Source of the DNA: Dallia pectoralis
Lineage: Eukaryota > Chordata > Actinopteri > Esociformes > Umbridae
DNA: 64,000 nucleotides
Direction: 5' to 3'
NCBI GenBank assembly: GCA_029465975.1
Contig: CM055730.1
Coordinates: forward strand, 12,327,934-12,391,933
The notes beneath the pieces are model-generated. The model worked only from the letters and a program-made list of their open reading frames with translations. It was not told the origin of the DNA and did not search any database. This document shows, one piece after another, positions 33,951 to 45,300 of the stretch. A program made the position numbers and the translations under genes. How positions within the stretch are numbered: the stretch's first letter is position 1; each line of letters begins with the position of its first letter.

Positions 33951-36900
33951 AAATCACCACTGCATTAAAACATATTGGTTAACCAAAGTATACTCTTTAG
34001 TATTCACTATAGACCAAAGTGTAACTACTAACAGTGTGCCAAAGATGTTACGACCTAGCTGTAAAGTCAACTGTGTCTTTTAAATGAGAGTTATTGTGCA
34101 ATCATATCTAAATAACGTTGCATTTGATGTAGTTTATTAAAATGTCAAAGTTTTGGTAATTCACTAGACTTTGGTCACAATCAATCAACACATTGTTAAC
34201 CAAAGGTCTCTTTGTTCTAACTGACCACTAATCCACATCGTAGGCTACCTGCATGAATCTGTCCAGTCAGACCCATTTTCCAGACTCCATTTGTACACTT
34301 ATGCCTAGGAACAGCCAGTAGCGCTTGCAGCAGTTTTCCTCAGATCCTAGTGCACGACCGGTAAGGAGTTTAAGATGCGTAGGAACAGTTGACAAAAAAG
34401 AAACACTGAAAATATACCAACTGATTTACTGATTTGTTAGGCCAGGCTATTACATATGAGAGCTAGCCTAGAGACGTCCCTGTGGTTTACTTTTGTTGAG
34501 ATCTAGTAATTTTCACAAAGTTGAAAATCTAAATACTGCAGTGTATTACATCTGATGGTAGAACATTCTACACTAAACTGGAAGTGTTACATACAACTTA
34601 GATGCAAAATTGTTTTCAGGTAAAAAAATATATATTTACAGGTATGTATATGTAAACACAGGCAACCGTTTTTCTGAATAGTTAATTAAAAAAAAAAAAT
34701 TTTTGCGTTTGTGAGAAATGAGCTTTGTGCACATGGACCACGTCAAGGATAATTTATTTAATATTTTATGAAACATAGGACCAACACTTGACATGTTGCT
34801 GTGTTTATTTCTGTTCACTTTATAATGGAATTACAGACATATCAATCTTTCATTAGATAAGGAATAAATGACACCTCAGGGTCCCATTCATTATGGGAAA
34901 CAACTGGGAACTGGGCAGTAAACGTGACATCACCCAGAGGAGTCAGGAAAGTTAATCACATCAAATGGATTTATGGAAAAGAAAATGAACACTAGATCAT
35001 CATCATAATCATCACCACACATTTGACCGTGGGCACATACATATACTGTACACTGTGTGGATCTTGACATCCATCTTGACTGGATTGTCTCTCAATCACC
35101 CAGTTGACACGGCTTCCCGCGATTTGTCATTTTGGCATTTCTTAAAACATTGTCCTTTCTGATTGGAAGGGATTAGTGTTTGATTGCTCCATGCAGACTG
35201 AGATCGTCCCTTGTCTTCTGTGTCGACGTGCTATATTATTCCTGTGCAAATCGCTCGACAGAAATCTGCTGTTCGACAGTAGAAACATGGTTCACTTGCC
35301 TGCTCATTTTTAAAGAGTCTCATTATTAGTTGGCAGATGGTGAAAGTCCAGCTGATACAAAGTCACACAGTACATAAAGTCCTCCGTCTACTTTAAGCTC
35401 AACCATTTGGCTTTTGCGTGAATGTCGGCATCAAGAGTAGGTGTAGAGTGCAAGTGAGCGGTCTGCAACTTAATAGCAGTGCAATTAGCCAGAAAGTCTT
35501 AGAAAAAGTTACGTTTCCTTGATTCAAGGAAAAAAGGGAAGTTTACTTTTCTCTAATGAAGCTATACAAGAAAAAGATTAAAACGTATATTTTACAATCT
35601 TTTTTTTCTGATGACCATCTCAGTAGACCAACATTTAAAGGCTTCAGAGTCAGACAGCTAGCTTGAAGGTCACTTTTCTCTCTGGCAGAAAGAACAGTGA
35701 AGAGGAAAAGAGGACAGAAAAGAAGTTAGAGACTAATAACATCAAAGAAGACGAACAAAGACACACAGGGAAACAGCCTATTTTACATGCATTGACATTG
35801 GGAGGGATTTTTAGCTGGACGCCACCAAAGCATGCATTACTACAGATAATCTCAGAAAATATGCGACAATATCATATAGAGCCACTGGTACTTGTTCCTG
35901 AATTTCAACAAAGAAAAGCCAGCGATGGACACACACAACACTGCAGAGGAGGATGAATGGATGCATGTAGGCTAGCAGATCAGGATCTCCTGGAATTACG
36001 GGTGGGAGAGGGTTTCTGCTTGATGCTGTGCACACCGTGGTCCATTCATATAGCCTTTACTGGGGGACACCAGCCAGGCTGTGTGTGTGTGTGTGTGGGG
36101 GGGGGGACACCAGCAGAGGAAACACAAGCACGTGCAAGCTGGGACATCTGTTACACCACATTGGGTTACCATGGAGACACCTCATCCCTCTTTTGGGCAC
36201 GGAGAGCAGCACTCACCACTCATTTAATAGCAGAAGATGAGTAATGTTTAGGAGCTTTCTTGCTCCCCAGATCTGCTTTTTGACTTTCTGCGCTCTTGTA
36301 ACACTTCCACATCTGTAGAACAAAGGCATGTCATATTACATCTGCAGTTACACGCTGCAGGGAATTGTTTACATACAAGATAAATACAGTAACATATTTT
36401 AAAATGTTAAATACAGAACAAAGGAGAAATAAATAAAGTAACATCACTACTACTTGTGCATAAAGTAGTGCTTGCTGTTCTTGAATATAACTTAATAGGG
36501 TCATAATATGTACGGCATACAACTATGCATTAGCAATTGTGTTATTGACATATCACCATTATTAGTACGGCCGTAAGAAATCTTAGACTACCCAACACCA
36601 TGGCGACCAACAGTAAATAAATGCCACAAAATGATCTGCCTAATTATTATCTTTGTCACCCACACATATATGGCATAACACTCTCTCAGACTCCTAACTT
36701 TCAGATGATTCTGTGGATTTTATTAAAACCAAGTCACCCAAACACTAAATCCCAACCACCGCGGAGTGATTTGTTCAGAAAAAGAAAAAACAGAAAATGT
36801 CAAATGCACAAAACCCAAAACACCAACAAAGACAAAGATAAAACCATTTTGATCACAACAATCAAAATGAGAGGTTCAAAACAAACCAAGACAGAAAGCC

Positions 36901-37545
36901 ATGCAGTTCAGTGAATATGCATTGATATTGATACAGTGGAGTTAGACTGGAAATGTAATGTGAAACTACTTGGCAGGACAAGATTCTCTCACAATATATT
37001 GCCCCCCCCCCAAGTGGGCAGACAGGATATTTTGACCTAGACATTTTTTATACAAGAAACTAGTTTCCTGTTTTAAAAGTAGCTCTTTTCTCTGTGGGGA
37101 CAGATTCCATGAATTCCTCTATAAATAGTGTTTAATGGCACTATGTTCGTCTGAGCTCATCATGGGACATGTTCTACATGCCCAGTAATAATATTATTAA
37201 CTCCAGCTACATTCTAACTGGGAAAGACTTCAGAAATACTTTGGACAGTGTTTCAGTTGTAGTTTAAATCAACCGTGTACCAAACTGACAGTGAATCCAT
37301 CTCTGCAGCATGCTTACTTAATTATAAGAAAATAGCACCTTTTCAAACAGGATTTTTCATTTGACATTGTTATTTCAGAAAATATCCATGATGTACCTGC
37401 ATTAGACATTTTTAGGGGATGTGATATTTCTCTATTGACAGAATCTCCACTAAGTTTATGGAACGGGAGGTTTGTTTTGAATGAAACATTGTTCTGTGTA
37501 GCTCAGCCTCATTTGGTATGACACAGTCCCTGCAACATTAAGATT
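33951..37545. other. intergenic region between the Gypsy fossil and ccdc88a
   Basis: No gene recognised. Contains a (GT)n run followed by a G run at about 36080-36107. A minus-strand ATTAAA at about 37135-37130 is a possible distal poly(A) signal for ccdc88a. Confidence 0.4.
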
Positions 37546-37547
37546 GT

Positions 37548-38035
37548 GAGTGGATTCCCACAGGGGGCCAATACAAGCATGTATGCTCTCACTACTGTAT
37601 GTGGATTCTCACAGGGGGCCAATACAAACATGTATGCTCTCACTACTGTATGTGGATTCCCACAGAGGGCCAATACAAACATGTATGCTCTCCCTACTGT
37701 ATGTGGATTCCCACAGACGGCCAATACAAACATGTAGGAATGTATGTTCTCACTACTGGATGTAATTTCCCACAGAGGGCCAATACAAACATGTATGATC
37801 TCACTACTGTATGTGGATTCCCACAGGGGGCCAATACAAGCATGTATGCTCTCACTACTGTATGTGGATTCCCAGAGGGGGCCAATACAAGCATGTATGA
37901 TCTCACTACTGTATGTGGATTCCCACAGGGGGCCAATACAAACATGTATGCTCTCACTACTGTATGTAATTTCCCACAGGGGGCCAATACAAACATGTAT
38001 GAATGTATGCTCTCACTACTGTATGGCATTCTGGA
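37548..38035. repeat. 51-bp minisatellite, about 9 copies, 3' of ccdc88a
   Basis: The unit contains cccacagggggccaatacaa and catgtatgctctcactactg. Because 51 is a multiple of 3 the array is open in several frames, but these are not genes. It begins about 350 bp beyond the ccdc88a stop and might lie in its 3' UTR. Confidence 0.9.
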
Positions 38036-38385
38036 TACAAGCGTCTCGTATCCCACAAACAGCCATTTTAAAATAACTAGAACAGCAATTTGTATGTCCC
38101 CATAAGCAGATGTGTAATAGCAATATCATGTGAGCACAACAGAGCTTTGATTAATGATACAATGTGTAGCAAAGACATTCAGAAAACCCATCTTCCACAA
38201 GCCACAGAGAAACACCAAACCATGGTTGAGGGAGTGCTTTACAAAATCAGCCACGCAAAAAAACACAAAAGCTCAAAAGAAAACACATAGCATGACAGTG
38301 ATTTGAAAACGCATGCAGAGAGTTATACATTTCTCCCCGGACATTACTGGTCGTTATGCCGGGCACAAACCAGGGAGGTCTACAT
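38036..38385 (-). other. probable proximal 3' UTR of ccdc88a
   Basis: Sequence immediately after the stop codon. No AATAAA was seen on the minus strand within this stretch. Confidence 0.4.
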
Positions 38386-39333
38386 TCAGATACAGCCATA
38401 TTCATACCACAATGACTGTTGGTCCTCTGGGCTAAGGGTTGGGGATTGGCCAGCGTCAATCACATGATTTGGGTCAACAACCCCATGGTCAGAGGGGCGG
38501 GACTTCTGTTCGATTGGTTGGACCTGGGGAGTTTGGACAGGGATTGGCCGGGGTGGTGTCTTGCCTGGGGGACCGCTGATGTTACTAACCAGGGAAGTGT
38601 TGAGGGACAGGAACGTGTGGCTCTTGCCACTGCTGCCTGTGAACGCCGGCTCACTAAAGATGGAGTCCATGAACACTGACTCTACTGTGAAGGAGGATCC
38701 AAAGAAAGACTCCAGACTGGAACGGTCAGTTTCTTTACTACTGTGTGGGTTCTGACTGCCTGTGCAGGGCATACTGACTGACTTGGGCAGAGACATGGGC
38801 ACATGCCCTGGCGCGGTGGACTGGTGGTCTGGCTGTTGGGAGCGGGTTTTGGTTGGGGGGTACTCACTGGGCGTGGTGGAGGACGGAGGCGTGGCCTTTG
38901 AGGTGGGCGAGTGGTCTACAGACACAGGCTGACGGGCGTCTTTGGACAGCAGGTCATGGATGCTGGTGCGACGCGTGAAGCCCTCGGCTGTGGAGATGAC
39001 ATTACTCGCCCGCGGCAGACCAGCGGAGGAGGTGGAGGTGATGTCCAGGCGCTCACACACAGACATGGCTTTACCCTGGGATGAGAGGCTGACCCGGGGC
39101 TGGACCGTGCCCTTCACACGGGTACTCTCTGCCTTCCGTAGGCTGGGGCGTCCTGGTTGGCTGCTCCTGGGGGGGCGGCCATCAGAGTTCACTTTCGCCG
39201 CCTTCCCACTGGCTGAGCGCAGGATGCCACGTGCCTTAGTGCCAGTGGCTCGCTCTGCCGGGTCTCTCTGCACATGCTCAGTACTTCCAGAGAGGCGAGG
39301 AGATTCAACGGTCAGATTCTCTTGACTGCCAGA
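38386..39333 (-). CDS. ccdc88a: ccdc88a terminal exon with PDZ-ligand-like C-terminus
   Basis: A 948-nt last exon (315 residues and stop). It starts SGSQENL, matching girdin SSSQENL. In the middle is LPRASNVISTAEGFTRRTSI then HDLLSKD, strongly conserved in CCDC88 proteins. The tail is long, Ser/Pro-rich, and ends SLWYEYGCI. Human girdin ends without such a motif, whereas the paralogue Daple (CCDC88C) ends WYEYGCV, which binds the Dishevelled PDZ domain. The G-alpha-binding (GBA) motif that follows SQENL in girdin is not visible here. Confidence 0.9.
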   Translation of the reverse strand, partial: SGSQENLTVESPRLSGSTEHVQRDPAERATGTKARGILRSASGKAAKVNSDGRPPRSSQPGRPSLRKAESTRVKGTVQPRVSLSSQGKAMSVCERLDITSTSSAGLPRASNVISTAEGFTRRTSIHDLLSKDARQPVSVDHSPTSKATPPSSTTPSEYPPTKTRSQQPDHQSTAPGHVPMSLPKSVSMPCTGSQNPHSSKETDRSSLESFFGSSFTVESVFMDSIFSEPAFTGSSGKSHTFLSLNTSLVSNISGPPGKTPPRPIPVQTPQVQPIEQKSRPSDHGVVDPNHVIDAGQSPTLSPEDQQSLWYEYGCI

Positions 39334-42300
39334 CTGGAAAAGGAGAACAGACATTGGCATTACAATGATATTACCTGTACATTTGAGGAGCCTTGAAAGA
39401 CTGCTTCGGTTTTTATTACAGCACATCTAAAACATATTAATAAAACAGTGCTGCTATACAGAAATAGTACAATGCCGTCAAGCAATCTCCCGATCCTGTG
39501 TGTTTCAGGCTTTCACCTCAGCAGGGTCAATAGTCTCCTCAAGGAACTGCTGTAGAGAGACCACCTCACTGGCACTGCCAGAGGAACTGACAGTCTTCTT
39601 TCGGGCTTGGTTGGCTTGGGTGTCCAGGGACCTCCGCAGCAGCATGGGGCTCTGGTGAGATGAGCGTGACAGGGGCAGCTGGACAGGACTGCTTCCACTG
39701 GACCACACTTCCTGGTCCAGGCCCAGGCTAAACTCCCCACTGCTCTCACTGTGAGGTCGGCTGAGGTTGCCGTTCAACGTGCCTGAGAAAGGAAAAACAT
39801 GACTGGGAGTTTGGAGCAAACCGTTTCTGACTGAAGGTGTAATCCAGGATTACTCAGAAACCAGCTTTTTTGTGACTATTCAAATCAATTATTTAAACGC
39901 ACCTCAGGAGGGAGATAAAACCGTTATAAAATATAGTTTGATTATAAGGGTTCTGTACTGGTCAGCTGAATGATTGTACCTTTGGCCCCGAGCGGTGATG
40001 AGTGGGAGTTATTGCTGTTACTACTGATGGTCTTGATATTATGGAGGCTGGAGGGTCTGGAGGCTGGACAGAGACAAGAGGACACATTAGACATGAAAAG
40101 TGGGCGGGGTGGCACAGTGCCATGCTATGCCAATGACATGCCCAATCACACAAAAAAGGGTACAGGGGCACACAATCTAAAAATAGGAATCATTGCCCAG
40201 GTAGAAGCATTTGTAACACCTGATTGAAGGAAAATAAAGGGGCTTTGTGATTGAAGTAGTGAGACCCAGGGACTGTACCAGGACGGGTGACTGTACCAGG
40301 ACGGGTGACTGTACCAGGACGGGTGACTGTACCAGGACGGGTGACTGTAGCAGGACGGGTGACTGTAGCAGGACGGGTGACTGTAGCAGGACGGGTGACT
40401 GTAGCAGGACGGGTGACTGTACCAGGACGGGTGACTGTACCAGGACGGGTGACTGTACCAGGACGGGTGACTGTACCAGGACGGGTGACTGTACCAGGAC
40501 GGGTGACTGTACCAGGACGGGTGATTGATTGTACCAGGACGGGTGATTGATTGTACCAGGACGGGTGATTGATTGTACCAGGACGGGTGATTGATTGTAC
40601 CAGGACGGGTGATTGATTGTACCAGGACGGGTGATTGATTGTACCAGGACGGGTGATTGTTTGTACCAGGACGGGTGATTGATTGTACCAGGACGGGTGA
40701 TTGATTGTACCAGGACGGGTGATTGATTGTACCAGGACGGGTGATTGTACCAGGACGGGTGATTGATTGTACCAGGACGGGTGATTGATTGTACCAGGAC
40801 GGGTGATTGATTGTACCAGGACGGGTGATTGATTGTACCAGGACGGGTGATTGATTGTACCAGGACGGGTGATTGATTGTACCAGGACGGGTGATTGATT
40901 GTACCAGGACGGGTGATTGATTGTACCAGGACGGGTGATTGATTGTACCAGGACGGGTGATTGATTGTACCAGGACGGGTGATTGATTGTACCAGGACGG
41001 GTGATTGTACCAGGACGGGTGATTGATTGTACCAGGACGGGTGATTGTACCAGGACGGGTGATTGTACCAGGACGGGTGATTGATTGTACCAGGACGGGT
41101 GATTGATTGTACCAGGACGGGTGATTGATTGTACCAGGACGGGTGATTGATTGTACCAGGACGGGTGATTGATTGTACCAGGACGGGTGATTGATTGTAC
41201 CAGGACGGGTGATTGATTGTACCAGGACGGGTGATTGATTGTACCAGGACGGGTGATTGATTGTACCAGGGGTGATTGGGTGATTGATTGTACCAGGACG
41301 GGTGATTGATTGTACCAGGACGGGTGATTGTACCAGGACGGGTGATTGTACCAGGACGGGTGATTGTACCAGGACGGGTGATTGTACCAGGACGGGTGAT
41401 TGTACCAGGACGGGTGATTGTACCAGGACGGGTGATTGATTGTACCAGGACGGGTGATTGATTGTACCAGGACGGGTGATTGATTGTACCAGGACGGGTG
41501 ATTGATTGTACCAGGACGGGTGATTGATTGTACCAGGACGGGTGATTGATTGTACCAGGACGGGTGATTGATTGTACCAGGACGGGTGATTGATTGTACC
41601 AGGACGGGTGATTGATTGTACCAGGACGGGTGTGCTCAATATGAATGCGTGGCTGCTGTTATTGGTGGTCTTCTGATTGGTTCCAGTTGGGTGTGGGTGG
41701 TACAGCATTAGTATCGGGGGAAATGATGTCAGCAGTGGTAATCATTGACAGTGGTAGAAGTCTTAAGTCTTAGATGTACACAGGTGTGTCACACAGGTGT
41801 GTCACTTACAACAGATGCTACAGGGGACTCTGCACATAGAGGACGGGTTGAGAGCAGAGGGCCACAGAGCCTGAGCACTGATAAATACCTGCAGGCCTGC
41901 ACAGTTAACACACAGTTAACCTGTTCACCAGACAGCACACACTACAGCAGGCTAATAAATACCTGCACAGTTAACACACAGCTGACTGAGTTAACCCGTA
42001 AACCAGACAGCACACACTGCAGGAGGCTACACAAGAAAAGACTGTAAACATCTGAGCTGATAGAAGATCTGTCCTGGGAATACTGAATTGTACTTCAGTC
42101 AGTATATTATCTAACAAACAAGCAGTAGACACTGCCCATCCGGCAGAGACAGGCGCCGCCCATCCGGCAGAGACAGGCGCCGCCCATACGGCAGAGACAG
42201 GCGCCGCCCATACGGCAGAGACAGGCGCCGCCCATACGGCAGAGTCAGGCGCCGCCCATACGGCAGAGACAGGCGCCGCCCATACGGCAGAGACAGGCGC

Positions 42301-45300
42301 CGCCCATACGGCAGAGACAGGCGCCGCCCATACGGCAGAGACAGGCGCCGCCCATACGGCAGAGACAGGCGCCGCCCATACGGCAGAGACAGGCGCCGCC
42401 CATCCGGCAGAGACAGGCGCCGCCCATCCGGCAGAGACAGGCGCCGCCCATCCGGCAGAGACAGGCGCCGCCCATCCGGCAGAGACAGGCGCCGCCCATC
42501 CGGCAGAGACAGGCGCCGCCCATCATCAGAATGTGCATGATAGTAGAACGACATTTTAGCAAGTCAAGAGTAAACAGGAAATGGAGATAATGGACAATAC
42601 TGTAGATATGGGCTAACCTGTGGTTCCATGATGGTTACAGGAGTCCTAAAGGATTTCTTACCTTGACCTGTGACCCCAATAGGGTCGTTTGATGATGCTG
42701 GGACGTCTTCACAGGAAGCGTTTTCTGGTGGAGAGACAGACGTTCCAATATTAGTTCTATATAATAATGGAGGCTAAAAGATCAGGGCATACAGACGGGC
42801 CCCTACAGACGGGCCCCTACAGACGGGCCCCTACAGACGGGCCCCTACAGACCGGCCCCTACAGACGGGCCCCTACAGACGGGCCCCTACAGACCGGCCC
42901 CTACAGACCGGCCCCTACAGACCGGCCCCTACAGACCGGCCCCTACAGACCGGCCCCTACAGACGGGCCCCTACAGACCGGCCCCTACAGACCGGCCCCT
43001 ACAGACCGGCCCCTACAGACCGGCCCCTACAGACCGGCCCCTACAGACCGGCCCCTACAGACCGGCCCCTACAGACCGGCCCCTACAGACCGGCCCCTAC
43101 AGACCGGCCCCTACAGACTTAATGATCACATGATACTCATGTGCAAACTCATCACATGATAGGGCCACTTCATATTCAGCATACATTCTACATATATACA
43201 TCTTGTTAAAACATGGTAGCGCTAAAGAATTGCATTTCTTGAAAGCCGGTGTTTATAATCATAGAAATTGTGAGGCAGAAACTGTAAAAACTCTTCCAAA
43301 ATAGTGTGCCAGGGGTCTAGGGACAGTCTGTACGCCAGGGGTCTAGGGGCAGTCTGTACGCCAGGGGTCTAGGGGCAGTCTGTACGCCAGGGGTCTAGGG
43401 GCAGTCTGTACGCCAGGGGTCTAGGGGCAGTCTGTACGCCAGGGGTCTAGGGGCAGTCTGTACGCCAGGGGTCTAGGGGCAGTCTGTACGCCAGGGGTCT
43501 AGGGGCAGTCTGTACGCCAGGGGTCTAGGGGCAGTCTGTACGCCAGGGGTCTAGGGGCAGTCTGTACGCCAGGGGTCTAGGGGCAGTCTGTACGCCAGGG
43601 GTCTAGGGGCAGTCTGTACGCCAGGGGTCTAGGGGCAGTCTGTACGCCAGGGGTCTAGGGGCAGTCTGTACGCCAGGGGTCTAGGGGCAGTCTGTACGCC
43701 AGGGGTCTAGGGACAGTCTGTACGCCAGGGGTCTAGGGACAGTCTGTACGCCAGGGGTCTAGGGGCAGTCTGTACGCCAGCGGTCTAGGGGCAGTCTGTA
43801 CGCCAGGGGTCTAGGGACAGTCTGTACGCCAGGGGTCTAGGGACAGTCTGTACGCCAGGGGTCTAGGGACAGTCTGTACGCCAGGGGTCTAGGGGCAGTC
43901 TATCGTCATATCATTTCTCCTGTCTTAACTTTTCAGATCTGGACTACTTGACCTTGCTTTCCCTGACCAAAGTCCACCCAGTCGTGTGGCTTATCTAGAC
44001 TCGGCCTGGCTCCCACTTCACACGAGACAGTAAAATGCTCTGGATGATGAAGCATTTTGCATTCCTCATAACCATAGACAATTTCTAAGATGCTTGGTAT
44101 TCATTCACTCCTGAGGAGTATCTTATCTCAAACCAGCACAGCCTGAAATGGGCGGGGCACCCTAACCTTTGACCTTCGGACTCCTCATGGCCCTGTTCCC
44201 AGAGGGCAGGGTGAGGGTGGTGTAGTTGATAGCGTTGGTGGAAAAGGCCATGGAGCCCAGTTCCTTCATGTGTCGTCTACCGCTGCCACCGTTGGCCTCC
44301 TCCGGGTTCTCCAGGTTCTCCGTGCTGCCGGCCCATTGACCCCCTGACAGAGCCATGGTCTGAAGGAGGTCGTTCATAGCTGGGTTGGAGATGAACATGA
44401 ATTAGCCAATACCTCGTCACCACATTAGTTCAGCTGGTTTACTGTCCCCCGAGGGAGGGCACAGAGACTGTGTCAGACTGGGTTCAGCATGCAGTGACTG
44501 CCCAGAGGAGGAGCATTCAGAGATGTGCCACAGTCAGTGTGGGCATGTCCATGTTGGCAAAGCATGCACAAGAGCTGAAACGCGGCCAAACAAAGAAAAA
44601 CTAAGAACATAAAAAGTATCAGAAAAGGCGGCAAGGAATAATAAAAAAAATTGAAATGGAAAAAATGAACTTAAAAAAGAGCAAAGATAAAGAAAGCACA
44701 ACAAGGCTCCATTTCAATTTGGACATGGTGGCTGTACGTGAGATGTTAGGAGATCCGGGAATGAGGATCTAAAGCAGCAGGGCCATAATGAAAGATAAGT
44801 GAGTGGGTTGGTTGGTTGTGGTTAAAGCACAGAGAAGAACAGTAAGCCGGACCACAGTCATGGTACACAGAACCTCCCCAATGTCTAACACATACTGTAC
44901 ACATGAACTAAACCCAGACACAAACCACAAATACAGTTCATCTACAAATTCCACAACACACACCTTCAGTTAAACTACAGAGAAAAGCGACAGATCACAG
45001 AACATTACAACCACGGGCATTTGTGTTGTTAGTTATAAAATGTAATGTAATATTTAATTGTACACAAACGTACTAGTCTATAACAAACGGAAAACCAAAC
45101 ACTACAGGAAAACAAGTAAGGACAGATCTACTATGAGTGTTTTGTTTCATGTAGGAGGGAATGAAACCAGCTAAAGCAAGAAGCTATGAGAGTACAAGCT
45201 AGGTGAAGGAGACAGGGGCAAGGCCGGACGAGGGAGGGAGGAGGTAGGAACCATCTTACACATGGACCGGCGGTAGATGGACTTCTCTTTGTCTTTCTCC

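Noticed and set aside
35663..36244. Plus-strand frames of about 95 codons
   Set aside because: They pass through a GT/G microsatellite and lack motifs. Considered chance.
37599..38105. 168-codon open frame with YKHVCSHYC-like repeats
   Set aside because: Product of the 51-bp array. No homology or splice context.
40146..41708. A 520-codon open frame on the minus strand rich in SWYNQSPVLVQS-type repeats
   Set aside because: It is created by the 18/22-bp minisatellite (three 22-bp units are in frame). It lies in a ccdc88a intron and has no non-repeat coding sequence.
42111..42554. Repetitive open frame (GRRLSLPD units)
   Set aside because: Produced by a 24-bp minisatellite. 24 is divisible by 3, so no stop can arise within a clean array.
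42767..43159. Repetitive open frame (GPLQTGPYR units)
   Set aside because: Product of the 14-bp minisatellite (three units are 42 bp, in frame).
37548..43900. Possible CRISPR-like arrays because of regular direct repeats
   Set aside because: Units are contiguous, without unique spacers, and the genome is vertebrate. These are minisatellites.
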